NCBI GenBank assembly: GCA_951640165.1
Contig: OX621234.1
Location: 29,640,549 to 29,704,548, forward strand
Reading direction: 5' to 3'
Length of the DNA: 64,000 nucleotides
Origin: Pseudoips prasinana
Lineage: Eukaryota > Arthropoda > Insecta > Lepidoptera > Nolidae
Part shown: positions 31,768 to 42,974 of the stretch, piece after piece
How the letters are laid out: every line of letters starts with the position of its first letter
Position numbering within the stretch: the first letter of the stretch is position 1
The notes under the pieces: model-generated
What the model was told of the DNA's origin: nothing
Databases searched by the model: none
Seen by the model: the letters and a program-made list of their open reading frames with translations, nothing else
Translations under genes and position numbers: made by a program

Positions 31768-32030
31768 TCGCTGTGTGGTGACGGCGACAAATATCAGAAT
31801 CAGAATATCATCACCCCATCTCATCCCGTGGGGGGCGTAGAAGTCGACCCGAGGGAATACCTACCAGAGGACGGGCAGCAGCTTCCTTCTGTGTACTATG
31901 ATCATCTTACTGCGATCGCCAACCCGCCTGCCAAGCGTGGCGATTATGGCATATCCCCGCAAGACGATTCTTGAGGGAGGCTTGTCCAGCAGTGGACGTA
32001 TTTAGCTGTAATGATGATGATGATGATCCC
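31768..32030 (+). mobile_element. RTE-derived non-autonomous repeat
   Basis: An RTE 5' UTR block ('ctcatcccgtggggggcgta', 'ggcgattatggcatatcccc') is fused to an RTE 3' end ('gtccagcagtggacgta' and a GATGATGATGATGA tail). No coding region remains. Relatives lie at 703-861, 40915-41045 and 59243-59420. Confidence 0.7.
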
Positions 32031-32114
32031 GACTCAACCGTACCTTGAAGTTAAAAACCGTACCTTTTCAGAAAGCCAACCGTCCTTTTTGGGGAAATCA
32101 TACTGGCAACACTG

Positions 32115-32197
32115 CTGGCCGCGCTCCGTCGCGGTCGGATGTACGATGCTCCGTCTCACACAAGATAAGATCTATGTTTATCGATGTACGCCATAAC
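32115..32197 (-). repeat. candidate gypsy LTR, part 2
   Basis: Sequence resuming after the hAT element. It could be the outer end of the interrupted LTR, finishing near 'gttatggcgtacatcg' on the minus strand. The assignment is positional only. Confidence 0.3.
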
Positions 32198-33175
32198 ACT
32201 TTGACAAAAGTACTAACTAGGTGGTTGTTTACATTTTGTTATGTTGCATGCGCAAGTGCTATATGATTAATTCACTCGTTTTATGTACAAACGCCGGCAC
32301 ATCCAGCTACCCCAATCTGTCACGTTTCTTTTATAGATTTTTAGCTTTATCACATATACATAAGGATCACTTTCAACTGGGGAAATGTGAATGGCAAAAA
32401 TCGTACCGCATACCTACTTCTTTTGGTGTTCATCTACATAATTTGTACCACTTATTAAGACAACTAAGGCATTGATTTTCATGGATGTATTTTTAGAACT
32501 TGGGATTAATTAATAAAATCAAAAATAGTATTTCAATTATTTTCAATAAATAAACAAAATTTTATTTTTATTCCATTTTACGGCTCTGGCTTCTTTGGCC
32601 TTATGAGCCTTCAGTAAATATTATTTTATATCATTTATTTCCGTCATTGTCAAGACAGGTCCGTCACAGTCAAGTCATACATAGTCCTTGTCCAACCCCA
32701 ATAAAGCAGTGGAGACTACTAGAGGCTTTTATGGAGTTTTGGTTACAACACGGAAAATCACAATTCACGACAATATCGCACTTTCCTCCACTTGTGTACG
32801 TTGTCTAAGATGTTATGTCTAAAAATCCACCATATTTACAAATAAAACTCGAATTTACACCAGTTTTTGAAAATAAAACATAGCCTCGATGCGTCTTTTT
32901 CCGCGTTGGCGCCAAAACCCTTAATAATCGCAGTTACGTTTTCAGAAATTGCCATGTCTAAAATAATGTAAATATCGAAATTAATTATGTTTAAATGGGA
33001 ACAACATTGCATATATATCATATAATTAGATACTTATTTATTATACCTCTGAAAGCACAGTAGTTGCATTAAATCGTAATAATTAATGATTTAGAATAGG
33101 TACGATTTTCGTCGTCAATATTTTTTTTGTTCATGGCAATTATTTATTGACAGGCAAAGACAATCTACTGTGCTA
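32198..33175. other. no gene seen
   Basis: AT-rich. Open frames around 32221-32475 lack domains and are not called. Confidence 0.4.
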
Positions 33176-34087
33176 CAAACTTATCTGGCCCGGTGGCCAA
33201 AAGTAGAACTAATGACGCCAGTTTGAAATGTCAATCCATGACATTCCTGCCATTGATTGTTTGTTGCGCGTATTTATTTTTCTCTTTGTGGTTTTTAATT
33301 GTGAAAAATGCCGAAAGCTTTCAAAATTGATGTGGGGAACGTTATATTACAAGTATTGAATTATATGAAGGAAGAATAACGCCTTCAGGCACCAATTATA
33401 CCCTTCAATAAGTTGTATGAATGCGTAGCTGCTGCTACAGGTTAGTGTTGTCAGCTTCTGAAAAAATACGAAATTCCCCCTCGCTCTTTAAATTAAAATA
33501 CATAGTACATATTTTAAAATATTCATTATTTATTTAATTTTTGCTGTTTCCTTTGTAGGTGTCTGGGAGTGATGTGTAAGAAAACTTGTGAAAGAAAAAG
33601 AGCATGGTAGATAGAATTCTGAAATCCTATCATTCATTGCAGAAGCTTTTGATAAAATAATAGTCAATGAATGGCAAAAGCATTGCAATAATGTACAAAA
33701 ATATTGAAAATGTGTATCGAAAAAGGGATGGATACTTAGACGAGCCTTTCATCATTCATGGTAGTGATAGTGAAAGTGAAAGCAGTGATTGCGATAATGA
33801 TGATGATGAAATGACTTCTGAATTAAACCATTCCGGTCACATAATAATACCTGGAGCATCTCCGTTAGAGAACACTTAGCATACATTTTATGTAAATGAT
33901 CATAATTATTGTATAAAAATATAAAGATGTTATAAAGATTAGTAATGACAGTATTTGTTTGCTTTTTAGTGAAGTAACATTTACGTTACAATGTGCATAT
34001 TATTTTTACCCACTTTATTGCAAAAAATATTTACTAGCAACACTAAATGCGATAACAGCGACGCTGCCACCGGGTCAGAAAAGTTTG
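33176..34087 (+). mobile_element. internally deleted DNA transposon with transposase remnants
   Basis: Inverted ends 'caaacttatctggcccggtg' plus GC and its near complement at 34066-34087 (two mismatches in 22) bound 912 bp. An ATG at 33308 begins MPKAFKIDV and runs into a stop. A later segment in the same region has a KLYECVAAATG motif before a splice-donor-like GTTAGT, resembling the helix-turn-helix N-terminus of some insect transposases. The 3' part (33602-33879) encodes an acidic Ser/Asp-rich tail (DSESESSDCDNDDDE) as transposase C-termini often do. The superfamily is not assigned. Confidence 0.55.
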
Positions 34088-34136
34088 CGGGACTGTAAGC
34101 TATTTATTGCTGTTGTTTTGATACATGTCCCCTGAC

Positions 34137-34173
34137 CATAAAGTTAGTATTCCGTAGGTATACTAACTTTATG
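34137..34173. mobile_element. 37-bp P-like micro-element or excision footprint
   Basis: It starts CATAAAGTTAGTAT and ends with the complement of the first 23 bases of the same terminal repeat (tccgtaggtatactaacttt plus atg). Direct repeats CCCCTGAC at 34129-34136 and 34174-34181 are a perfect 8-bp target duplication. Nothing else lies between the ends. Confidence 0.85.
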
Positions 34174-34181
34174 CCCCTGAC

Positions 34182-35100
34182 ACTGGCGAAATTGAAGTCG
34201 TTTATCCACAAAAGCCATTATAGAGGAAGAAAAAAAAAAAAAAGATACATGTCATCAACTTAGCAAATTATCTTGCAGATATTACGTGAGTTCAGCATCA
34301 GTTCCTCCGTGCTATAAACTATAATATATATATGTGTGGACAGTGGATTCACGAAAGGACGCTTTATCATATAATTAAAATGACCAGTTTACAACGCGTT
34401 AATTGCAACATTCGCTTGCCCCGACTAAAAAGACAAGCATTACCTATCCGATGAGAGTGAAGTTCTCATTAAACCCAATGTTGCTATGTGCTATGTGATA
34501 ATTATTGTTAGGTACTTATATGAAGATGTTCTTAGATGAAGTAATACTAAGGATGCATTAATAATAATACTAATAAAATAAATGTAGTTACAAAAAACAA
34601 AGAACCTATTGTTTTATTTATCTCCACTCAAAACCTCATATAACACCCCTCGCAACCTCACACAAATATACACTGGGGTATGAACTTTGTAATTAATGGA
34701 AATAAAGAAAAAAGTTCTTTTTCATTATTTCAACAAATAAAAGATTTTGCATATTCCTAACCTACCTTGCGACCCGGTTAGGGTTTTCGGGGCAGGTTCG
34801 GAATAAATCCATGTAAAGACTACAAAAAGAGCGACAACATACTTTACTTTATCACCATAACAATGTTTATGTAAATATAATATGTAACAATCTTCATTAG
34901 TACACTAGTTAACACTAGCATTTCATTACCACATCAGTAGACACACTTTGATATTTACAGTATCTTTATTACTTAGGCAGTAAGAGTGATTTTCGAACTG
35001 GAACTGAAAAGTGTTTAATAACTGGATACCCGTGGATTCGATTATAAAATTATTTTTTGACGGCTTAAACTTTATTAAATTATTAATCCAGATCCGTTAG
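34182..35100. other. no gene seen
   Basis: AT-rich intergenic DNA, no supported element. Confidence 0.4.
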
Positions 35101-35871
35101 TAAGGGCCTGTTTCACAATGTCAATGTAAAGTCCCGAATAAGCTACTTGCAACTTATCTATCGAATAAAGACATCGTTTTAGTTTCACAATCCATGAATA
35201 GTGCTAACTGGCAAATAAACTGCCAAGTAAACTATTGCCCAGATCAAGCTTCAGATCAGTTTCAGATAGCAAAGTTAACTGATAGATAAGATATCTGTCA
35301 GATGTCATTCTATGCTTATTTCGGTGGTGTTTATTGTTAGAATAAAATGGTAAAATTTGATACTATTGAAGACGAAATTGATGAATTATTTGATCGTGAA
35401 CCGCGCATAAATCAGACACCGCTATTAAAAACACCACCGAAACACCGCAACAAACATTTGTTGACATTAACATTTGACGTCTATTTATTTGACTTTCGAA
35501 CGTTTAATTTCACGCAAATAAATCTATTTATGTATGTATTTTTATTTGATAAAATAATAATTAGAAGATATATTTGAAAATATTTATGCAAACCTGAAAA
35601 TGCTAACCATAAAAAATTAGTAAAAAGATATTTTTAGGTGTGTTTATCATAAGAAATGTATTTATAGGTTGTCTGTTTCGTAAGACGGAACGACAAAATG
35701 CGACGTTGCCAAACTTACCTATTAGTAACTGCTGAATAGCTATCTGGCAAATAAATTTATCGGGAAGGTGGTGGTGAAACGCAATGTGTTTTATCCAGAA
35801 CTTACATCTGTCAGTTTATTTGGTAGTTAGCTATCCGACACTTTATCTGCACATTGTGAAACAGACCCTTA
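35101..35871 (+). mobile_element. Harbinger-like DNA element, internally deleted
   Basis: The terminal repeats 'taagggcctgtttcacaatg' and its near complement (one mismatch in 21) bound the element. Inside, an ATG at 35347 starts MVKFDTIEDEIDELFDRE, similar to the N-terminus of PIF/Harbinger transposases; the frame then loses similarity. Blocks 'ctggcaaataaa' near both ends form subterminal inverted repeats. The target duplication (expected TAA/TTA) cannot be fixed unambiguously. Confidence 0.6.
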
Positions 35872-35919
35872 ATAAAGTAAATAATTAGTTAATAAAGTAA
35901 CAAATTTAATGAAGGGTCA

Positions 35920-36290
35920 AATACCAATTTTCATGCGTTCAACTTCAAAAATGCCGCATTTTTCATACAAACTAACATCCCCTATTTTACGCCCTTAGGG
36001 GTGGAATTCCCAAAAATCCAGAAACACATATTTTTAAATGAAAAGCCAAATACCAATTTTCATGCCTTTAACTTCCAAAATTACGGATTTTCATACAAAC
36101 TTTTATCCCCTATTTTACTCTCTTAGGGGATGAATTTCCAAGAATCGTTTCTTAGTGCTCCCCTACATTATAAAAGGAACTGGTTTGCAAAATTTCAAGT
36201 TTCTAACCCTTATAGTTTAGGCCCTGCGTTGATATATAAGTCAGTGAGTCAGGTTTGCCTTTTATATATAGATAATGAGGCTGTAGGTAC
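35920..36290. repeat. two-unit tandem repeat
   Basis: Two units of about 125 bp share 'ataccaattttcatgc', 'catacaaact' and 'cccctattttac'. This is a low-copy tandem within an apparently older repeat. Confidence 0.55.
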
Positions 36291-36492
36291 TTTTTTACCA
36301 TCGTTTTGCTTAGATAATTGATGGGCATCCCTGCAGTGACGTGTTCTTCTGTCGAAACCAGAAAAAAATCTTACCAAAACCTGACTGGGTAAACAGTCTT
36401 CGTTTGGTTAAAAAGGCAACATGCGGCCGCTGTAAGAATGCTGTCATGGCACCTGTCAGTTCAGTACATTTTACGTCAAATTAACACAATGC

Positions 36493-36559
36493 GGTATCGA
36501 TATTCACGTGATTATTATGTATGGAATCCATACATAATAATGACGTGAATATCGATACC
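36493..36559. repeat. 67-bp near-perfect palindrome
   Basis: 'ggtatcgatattcacgtgat' starts the left arm and 'atgacgtgaatatcgatacc' ends the right arm; the 33-bp arms differ at one position. No flanking duplication was found. It may be two terminal repeats of an unidentified element joined directly. Confidence 0.8.
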
Positions 36560-37215
36560 AGCTCACCAATATGGCGCACATTGCACATTTGATTAGGTTC
36601 TATCCAATACATTGTACTTATACATCAGGAGACACATAGCCACCAACTACGGCGTCACCTAAATACCTACCTACATTGTTCTCGACACCTGATGTACAAC
36701 TCGTAAGCTTCAGGCAACACGTAGCATTGACGATATTGGTGTGACGGCGCAGTATATACTTTTCTCAAGAATTATAAAACATTTACAACTGATGTATATT
36801 TATTTTATTTTCATATCTATGACATACTTTTGGTTATAGCTTAACACCATTGGGTCACTGTTAGAACAGGGAAAAAATATTAAAAACTGCTTTTTAAATA
36901 TTGTTTTTATCTTACAAAGTATCAAGAATGAATTTAGTCTCCAATTCTAAACATTATTTAATTTAAATGCATTATTTTGATTCGCTACACAAACTCGTTC
37001 AGTGGAGATTAATTAACGCGCTAAAATTATCAAAGCTAGAGCTAACAAAAGGTGGCCTGGTTGTCGATTTTCAACAAACTGCCACACAGAAAAAGCTCAT
37101 AGGTACTCCATGTTTTCGTCATTTAATTCTCATTATTTTATAAACATCCAGACGCCGAGAGGAACTGCCTTTGTTGTTCAAAATCTATCCATCTAAGAAG
37201 CCGAACTATATGTTT
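36560..37215. other. no gene seen
   Basis: AT-rich, nothing recognised. Confidence 0.4.
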
Positions 37216-37288
37216 CCAGGCACTTTATAAGGGTTCATTACTTAAAGAAGGCTATTCGTGAAATTTGGTACTCCTATAAAGTGCCTGG
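37216..37288. repeat. short inverted-repeat element
   Basis: 'ccaggcactttataaggg' and 'ctcctataaagtgcctgg' are inverted ends around 37 bp. Possibly a tiny MITE; no clear target duplication. Confidence 0.55.
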
Positions 37289-38025
37289 ATTTTATTTTAT
37301 GATTTTTTTTTATTTTATAGATCATTAACTTCCCATACAAGAATAAAGAACAGCTGATGTATATTGTATAAACAGAAAAATTATTCATATTCATTTATTT
37401 GCCTACCATGATGTGAGTGAAGGTGGTACAATAGGCTTAAAGCTTAGGTACAGTTATGGACCCTGTAAGGGCACGGCAACATAAGTTTCAGAGTAATTAT
37501 AATTACATTAAAATTAAAAACATAACATGTATTTAGAATGTAATTAAAATCATATATATAACTTCATATATATAACTGATTGAATTCTGAAAATTTAAAT
37601 TTCATTTAATATTTTGAAGTGTAAACTTCTAGCGGCGTTGTGCACTTTTTGGGATGGGTAAAAATGTTAAACGCGTCAGGACACATGACCTGATCGAATA
37701 TTCGTAAGACGGAGTGTCTTTTTTATTCACACTGCCCGATAACACTCAAATGAATTAATACTATGAGTCTTTATTTCCCAAAGCTGGGAAGTAGCATCTT
37801 CCACTCGCTACTCGGATAAAATTGACACTACTTTCCGAGTATGAGAAATAAAAAAAACTTTTTCACTTCTATCGACAGTCCCTTAAAAACTGCCCGCATG
37901 TTTTTTTTTTTATTTGCTCAGTTTCATCAGTAATGGAAATTTACTCCACTATTTATGTTGCACCATAGGTCCTAAGAGCGTGTGGCATTGAAATAAACAC
38001 CTATTTATAATAGGCAACCAATTCC
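37289..38025. other. no gene seen
   Basis: AT-rich, no supported gene. Confidence 0.4.
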
Positions 38026-38366
38026 CATTACTTTATTTAATACTTCATCTTTATTGAATACATATATATATATATATTTACGACGCATTTTCTGAGAGAC
38101 ATTTCTTTTGGTGACTAAATACACCGATGCGAGAGCAACATAGCTTTACGTCGCTTCTGTCTCTTATCAGCAAGTACTCCGAACCAGGCTTCATCACAGA
38201 TCTTACGATCCTCCACTACACGTTTGCGCCATTCAACTTTATTTTCAGCGAGCTTTTCCCAGCTACAGTGGTCAATTTTAAAAGCGGCCATATCCCGCTT
38301 GGTGCAGTCTTTCTTTTTCCTTTTAATTCTCATTACTTTATTTAATACTTCATCTTTATTAAATAC
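38026..38366 (-). pseudogene. LINE C-terminal fragment between 36-bp direct repeats
   Basis: The minus-strand frame 38333-38115 contains KRDMAAFKIDHCSWEKLAEN, then WRKRV and a basic KRQKRRKAM tail, like the C-terminus of endonuclease-RT LINE proteins (pattern W-x-LA-x-N/D-R/K-x-x-WR). It is bounded by direct repeats at 38026-38061 and 38331-38366 that match at 35 of 36 bases ('cattactttatttaatactt' onward), unusually long for a target duplication. Confidence 0.6.
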
Positions 38367-38735
38367 TTACTTAACAATCATTATTATATTTACCTAAGCC
38401 GCAAGCTACTTTATACCGTCACCTTCGCTGAATTCGAAATTTCCTTCAAGTTTTAAAGTTTAATGAATTTGACATATTGAAATTCCTCGCGGAAGTGATC
38501 TTGTAAAAATATAGCTTCCGTCTTACTTGCAAGAAATTGAATACAGCATTTAACTTTTGTCGTTGAAAATAAATAAATAACTAGTTCCTTTCCATACATT
38601 TTATTTTTATACAAATTTCACTTATTTATATTTTATTTTAGACGTATATATTCTTAGTTATGGGAACCGTAAATAAATAAGGGCAGGTCTAAATGAATGT
38701 TGGTCTGTAATTTCTACATTTGGCTCCTACAAATA

Positions 38736-38940
38736 TAGAATAGAATAGAATAGAAATACATTTATTCAACACGAACACACAAGAAATTAGTAATTACAAG
38801 GTATAGCATAATACAAACACAAAAAATAATAAATATCGAACAAATAAACAACAAAATAAAGAAAGTACAATAGCTCCTGTATGTTCCGTCGAAAGGTCAC
38901 CATCTCAGCAAAAGCTAGGTGAGGTGCACCTAGCACTGGT
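38736..38940 (-). mobile_element. LINE 3' end with pentanucleotide tail
   Basis: 'tagaatagaatagaatagaa' followed by 'atacatttattcaacac' is the complement of a LINE 3' UTR ending in an (ATTCT)n tail, of the CR1/jockey-like type seen at 42960-43030. No coding sequence is attached. Confidence 0.6.
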
Positions 38941-38968
38941 TTTCAGTTGGCAACCCATATGGCATATA

Positions 38969-39848
38969 GGTGCAGCGCAGACGGCACACTTTTTGTGCGA
39001 TCGAGTCTGCGGCGCACAAAAAGTCTGCATGGCGCGCAAAACGTCGGTCGCGGATTTTTCACAGATTCAACGCACACGACGCACATCTTCGATCATTCCG
39101 TCGGCAGAGCTGTAGGGACGTAGACGCTATGGAAATCGTGCAGAGATCGCGAAGTATTATTTTGTACATGAATTACAGAAAAGAAGAAGAAATACAGAAT
39201 TTTGGGTACATCCTATACTTTCGGAAAGATTACTGAAGCTCCTTAGAAGCTTGGTCTCAAACAGGAGCGGAATAAACATAACAGCACACTTATTCCCACA
39301 TTTTAGGGTTCCGTAACCAATTGGTCTGTCTGTCTGTCCGTCCGTATGTCACAGCCACTTTTTTCCGAAACTATAAGAGCTGTAGGTACTTTAAACTTGG
39401 TAAGTAGATGTATTCTGTGAACCGCATTAAGATTTTTACACAAAAATAGAAAAAGAACAATAATTTTGGGGAGTCGCCATACATAGAACGGAAACTCAAA
39501 AATTTTTTTTTCATCGTACCCTTACATGTGGGTTGTCTATGTATAGGTCTTCAAAAATGATATGGAGGTTTCTAAAATCATTTTTTTCTAAACTGAATAG
39601 TTTGCGCGAGAGACACTTTCAAAGTGGTAAAATAAGTGTCCCCCCCTGTAACTTCTAAAATAAGAGAATCATAAAACTAAAAAAATATATGATGTCGGCG
39701 CGGCGCGGTGCGGTCTGCCCGAATTTACACGGATTTTATGTGCGCCGGACTTTTTGTGCGTCGTGTGCGTTACTGCATATAATTGCATAGCTTCTATTTT
39801 CACAGACTAAAAAGTGCGTCACGGATAGTCTGTCGTCTGCGCTGCACC
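38969..39848. mobile_element. DNA transposon derivative with ATA duplication
   Basis: Inverted ends GGTGCAGCGCAGACG and its complement, each flanked by ATA (38966-38968 and 39849-39851). Subterminal blocks 'gcacactttttgtgcg' and 'ggactttttgtgcgtcgtgt' are CG-rich and inverted relative to one another. No transposase. The interior includes a nested dispersed repeat (39307-39680). Confidence 0.72.
39307..39680 (+). repeat. AGGGTTCCGTA dispersed repeat
   Basis: It begins 'tagggttccgtaacc', contains 'cacagccacttttttccg', 'aactataagagctgtaggta' and 'agtttgcgcgagagacactt'. Relatives lie at 52440-52730 (minus), 61141-61345 and 62340-62720. No ORF; family unassigned. Confidence 0.6.
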
Positions 39849-39938
39849 ATACGATGACTTTGTGAGGGATGTGCGAACATGCATTAAATTGGCTCAGAAT
39901 TATTCATCGCTTTGGGTTGGATTTCAGAAGCTGTGTTA

Positions 39939-40130
39939 TCCTACTTCCTACTAATATTGTAAGGGCGAAAGTTTGTGTGTGTGTGAGTGTGTATGTTTGT
40001 TACTTCTTCACGTTTAAACGGCTGGAGCGTTTTTAATAGAATTTGGTATGGAGTTAGCTGAGACCCTGGATTAACACATAGGCCATAATTTATAAAGTAT
40101 AATGCGGGTACAACCGCGGGGCACGGCTAG
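39939..40130 (+). mobile_element. short Helitron
   Basis: It follows an A at 39938, starts TCCTACTTCCTACTAATATT, ends in the hairpin 'atgcgggtacaaccgcgggg' and CTAG, and is followed by T. A^T insertion and end structure fit the Helitrons at 1.4 and 6.2 kb. Confidence 0.8.
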
Positions 40131-40914
40131 TAAGTGATAATTCATGCCAAACGGACTGCCACTTTCGACTCTGCTTCAACAGTCCTTTGGTTCACATAAC
40201 GAAAAAGGTGTTTACGCTACTAAGATTATCTAAGAAATAGAAATTGTTAGGGACCATACGACTTCCCTCAGATTTGGGTCATGTGGCATGTACGCCATGT
40301 CTTGCATCTTGGCATTTTTTCGGTTTTATAAAGAGATTATTTTCCCATATATTGCAAGCTCTGTTATCAAAATGAACATTAAATTTGCAAACATCAAAGA
40401 CAGCTTTCGGCCTACGCCACTTTTAAAAATAAATTCACACGGACACACAGTTTTTACCTCCAATAATAAATATAAAATACAAACTTAAAAAAATATATTT
40501 GGAGCTTTTCGAGAACTGCTCGAAAAGAATAAATCTATTCAACTGTATATTTGTTGTTTAATTTACTCTCTGTAAAAATACATAGCCTCAAATTTAAAAT
40601 GTCTGAATAACTTATTTTTTAGAAGTTCAATGTAAATGTGGAAATCACAGAAATGCTTTTGACATTAAACAACACAAAAACACGTAAGAATATTCACTGT
40701 CCAAATTAATATTGAGCTAAAGTTGCTATGGACATCTTTGGGTTCAATACAGGAGGGTTAGTGCCAACTAGAAATTGATTATCCCGCACCAGAGTTTTAG
40801 TTCTTAATAGTTTCCGCGAGAGGCGCTGGTGCTCAATGTATGGGAGGAAACTGTACGTGTGATCGAGTAAGTAAACTGCACGAACTCGTGTCAGAGGCAC
40901 TGATAAAAAATAGG
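40131..40914. other. no gene seen
   Basis: AT-rich; open frames have no domain. Confidence 0.4.
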
Positions 40915-41045
40915 TTGGCGATCGCAGTATGATAGTCCTAGTACAGAGACGCTGCTGTCCGTTCTCTGATAGATATTCCCTCGGGACGACTTCTACGCCC
41001 TCACGGGATGAGATGGGATGGCAGTATTTTATGTCGTCAGGCACA
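40915..41045 (-). mobile_element. RTE-derived repeat fragment
   Basis: 'ggcgatcgcagtatgatag' and 'acgggatgagatggg' are the complement of the RTE 5' UTR block. The rest is lost. Confidence 0.55.
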
Positions 41046-41497
41046 CAGCATTTATTATTGACAACTTTTCATATTTTTAACTGGCATTTATTATTGCGTT
41101 ATTTAAAAGTAAATTCAAAACTAGGGCACCCATATGTTTCCTTTTTGCGAAATTATGAACTTTTCATTCATAATTTCAACTTTGAAATTCGATGTATTCT
41201 AAAAATTCGTAAGCGGCAAATAATAATAATAAATCTTTATTTTGCAATAAATTAAACAGTAGTTACAAATTTCCTGTGGACTCACACTAGGCAAGCCTGT
41301 ATCGTGGTATCCTATAGGTACTAGATTTACAATAAGTTGATTAATTATGTATTAAGCTTATACATTTAGTTTACAATACTTACATATTTAGTTTAAAATA
41401 AAATAATTACAGCTATATCTATATATGTATATATAAAAGGATAAATAAATATGATATATAAATAAAATATATTTAAAAAGATAGTAATAATATATTA

Positions 41498-42060
41498 TCA
41501 GATTATTGTGCGCAATATCTTTACGGTCTCGTTATAATCAAGACCTGCCAGCCAGTGAAAAATAATCGGTTTAGCTCTCCGGAGAGGAAGTTCTTTGATA
41601 TCGCATTTTTTTACAACTTTGTTATAAATAAATGGGCCAATAAAAGGGCTAAAGCGCCTGACGAAAGCAGTTTTAGCTGTGATTACGGGAGCTCTATAGA
41701 CTCGCCTTTTCGTTAATTCCCCGTGTACATCAGACAACATTATGTTTTTGTGGGTTTGTAGACTCAGTTTCATGAAGTATAGTTGTCGTACACTAAGCAC
41801 TCCAGTCTTACTGTATATTTTCACAGTGGAGTAACGAGATGGCTTTTTTAGCATGGTTTTCAAAACCGATCGTTGAGCCCTTTCAACTTGTATCAAAGTT
41901 GATTGTGCTACACTACCCCAACAAGAGATACAGTACGTCAAGAGTGATTGGCAGAGAGCACAGTAAACTTGGCGTAGGATATCTGGAGTAGCTGAGTCCC
42001 GTAGATTTTTCATAACATTAACGATTTTTGAACTCGCCCCGCTAGTTTAAATAGATACTC
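41498..42060 (-). pseudogene. LINE A RT C-terminal region
   Basis: A 171-codon open part (42013-41498) with LTYCISCWG, VERAQRSVLKTML and FSPFIGPFIYNKV is the thumb/C-terminal domain common to CR1/jockey LINEs. It is separated from the palm by a frameshift and stop at about 42070. Confidence 0.8.
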
Positions 42061-42075
42061 CTTGAAATTAAGTTT

Positions 42076-42974
42076 TTAATCAATTTCAATTCCTAGGTAG
42101 CGCACTGTTTTGGCGCGATCAATACTTTCACAAACGCATGGCGTACCGATTTGACCACAGGAGTGAATTTTTAGTTGCGACATTAACATCGGGGACGTAG
42201 CAGCCGTCTTGTGGAAGCAAGTAAACTTAGTTTTATTTGCGTTAAGAGTAAGTAGATTTTGATGCAACCACTGTGATACCTTAGCCATGCCCTGCTCAGC
42301 TGTCGTAAATGCTTCAGCCCAAGATTTTCCGTGAAAGAGCGCAACTGTGTCGTCTGCGTAACATATAAGTTCGGTCTTATTTAGGGGAATTTTATGTATG
42401 TCATTCATATATAGGATAAAAAGTGTCGGCCCAAGTATACTTCCCCGTGGGACGCCGTATTTGACAAATTGTGCTTTGCTAACATATTCTCCAATACGCA
42501 CTCTCTGTTGCCGATGTGACAAATAGCTTTCGAACCATTTCAAGGCGGTACCTCTAATTCCAGCAGCTTCCACTTTTCTGAGCAGCAAGGGCACAGAAAC
42601 TGTATCAAACGCCTTAGCTAGGTCCAGGAACACCGCCAAGCAGTGCTCTTGTTTATTTAGGTGCGTTGCCACTAACTCAGTAAGAAGTGAAACCGCTTGT
42701 TCAGTTGATCTTCCCGGCCGAAAACCGAATTGCCTATTTGAAAGCAGACCAACTTTTGTATCCAAATACTTTATGAGCCGCACATTAACAATTTTCTCCA
42801 ACATTTTCAAAAAGGAACTCAGTAAGGAGATTGGCCTGTAGTTTTCAGGGAGGTTTTTAGGACCAGACTTGTGAATAGGTCTAACAGAGGCGGTCTTCCA
42901 GCAATTTGGAAAGGTGCCAGATGAGAGGCTTAAATTGTATATAAATGCGAGAGGTGCTACGATTTGAACAGAAC
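42076..42974 (-). pseudogene. LINE A reverse transcriptase palm
   Basis: It contains NYRPISLLSSFLKMLEKIV, FGFRPGRSTEQAV, FLDLAKAFDTV (first catalytic Asp), GVPRGSILGPTLF and CYADDTVAL (YADD box). All RT core motifs are intact in one frame; only neighbours are broken. Confidence 0.88.

Larger units (their letters stand above)
30065..32114. mobile_element. second hAT-type element, non-autonomous
   Basis: Ends CAGCGTTGCCAG and the complement of CTGGCAACACTG, flanked by perfect 8-bp duplications CTGGCCGC (30057-30064 and 32115-32122). The 2050-bp interior encodes no transposase. 'ccgtacc'-type motifs recur near both ends (30075-30170 and 32036-32070). Nested in it are a P-like palindrome (30393-30440) and an RTE-derived repeat (31768-32030). 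It interrupts the gypsy upstream region. Confidence 0.85.

Noticed and set aside
36130..36321. 63-codon plus-strand frame
   Set aside because: It falls in a two-unit tandem repeat and shows no conserved motif.
40706..41044. 112-codon minus-strand frame
   Set aside because: It overlaps an RTE-derived repeat and lacks a recognisable domain.
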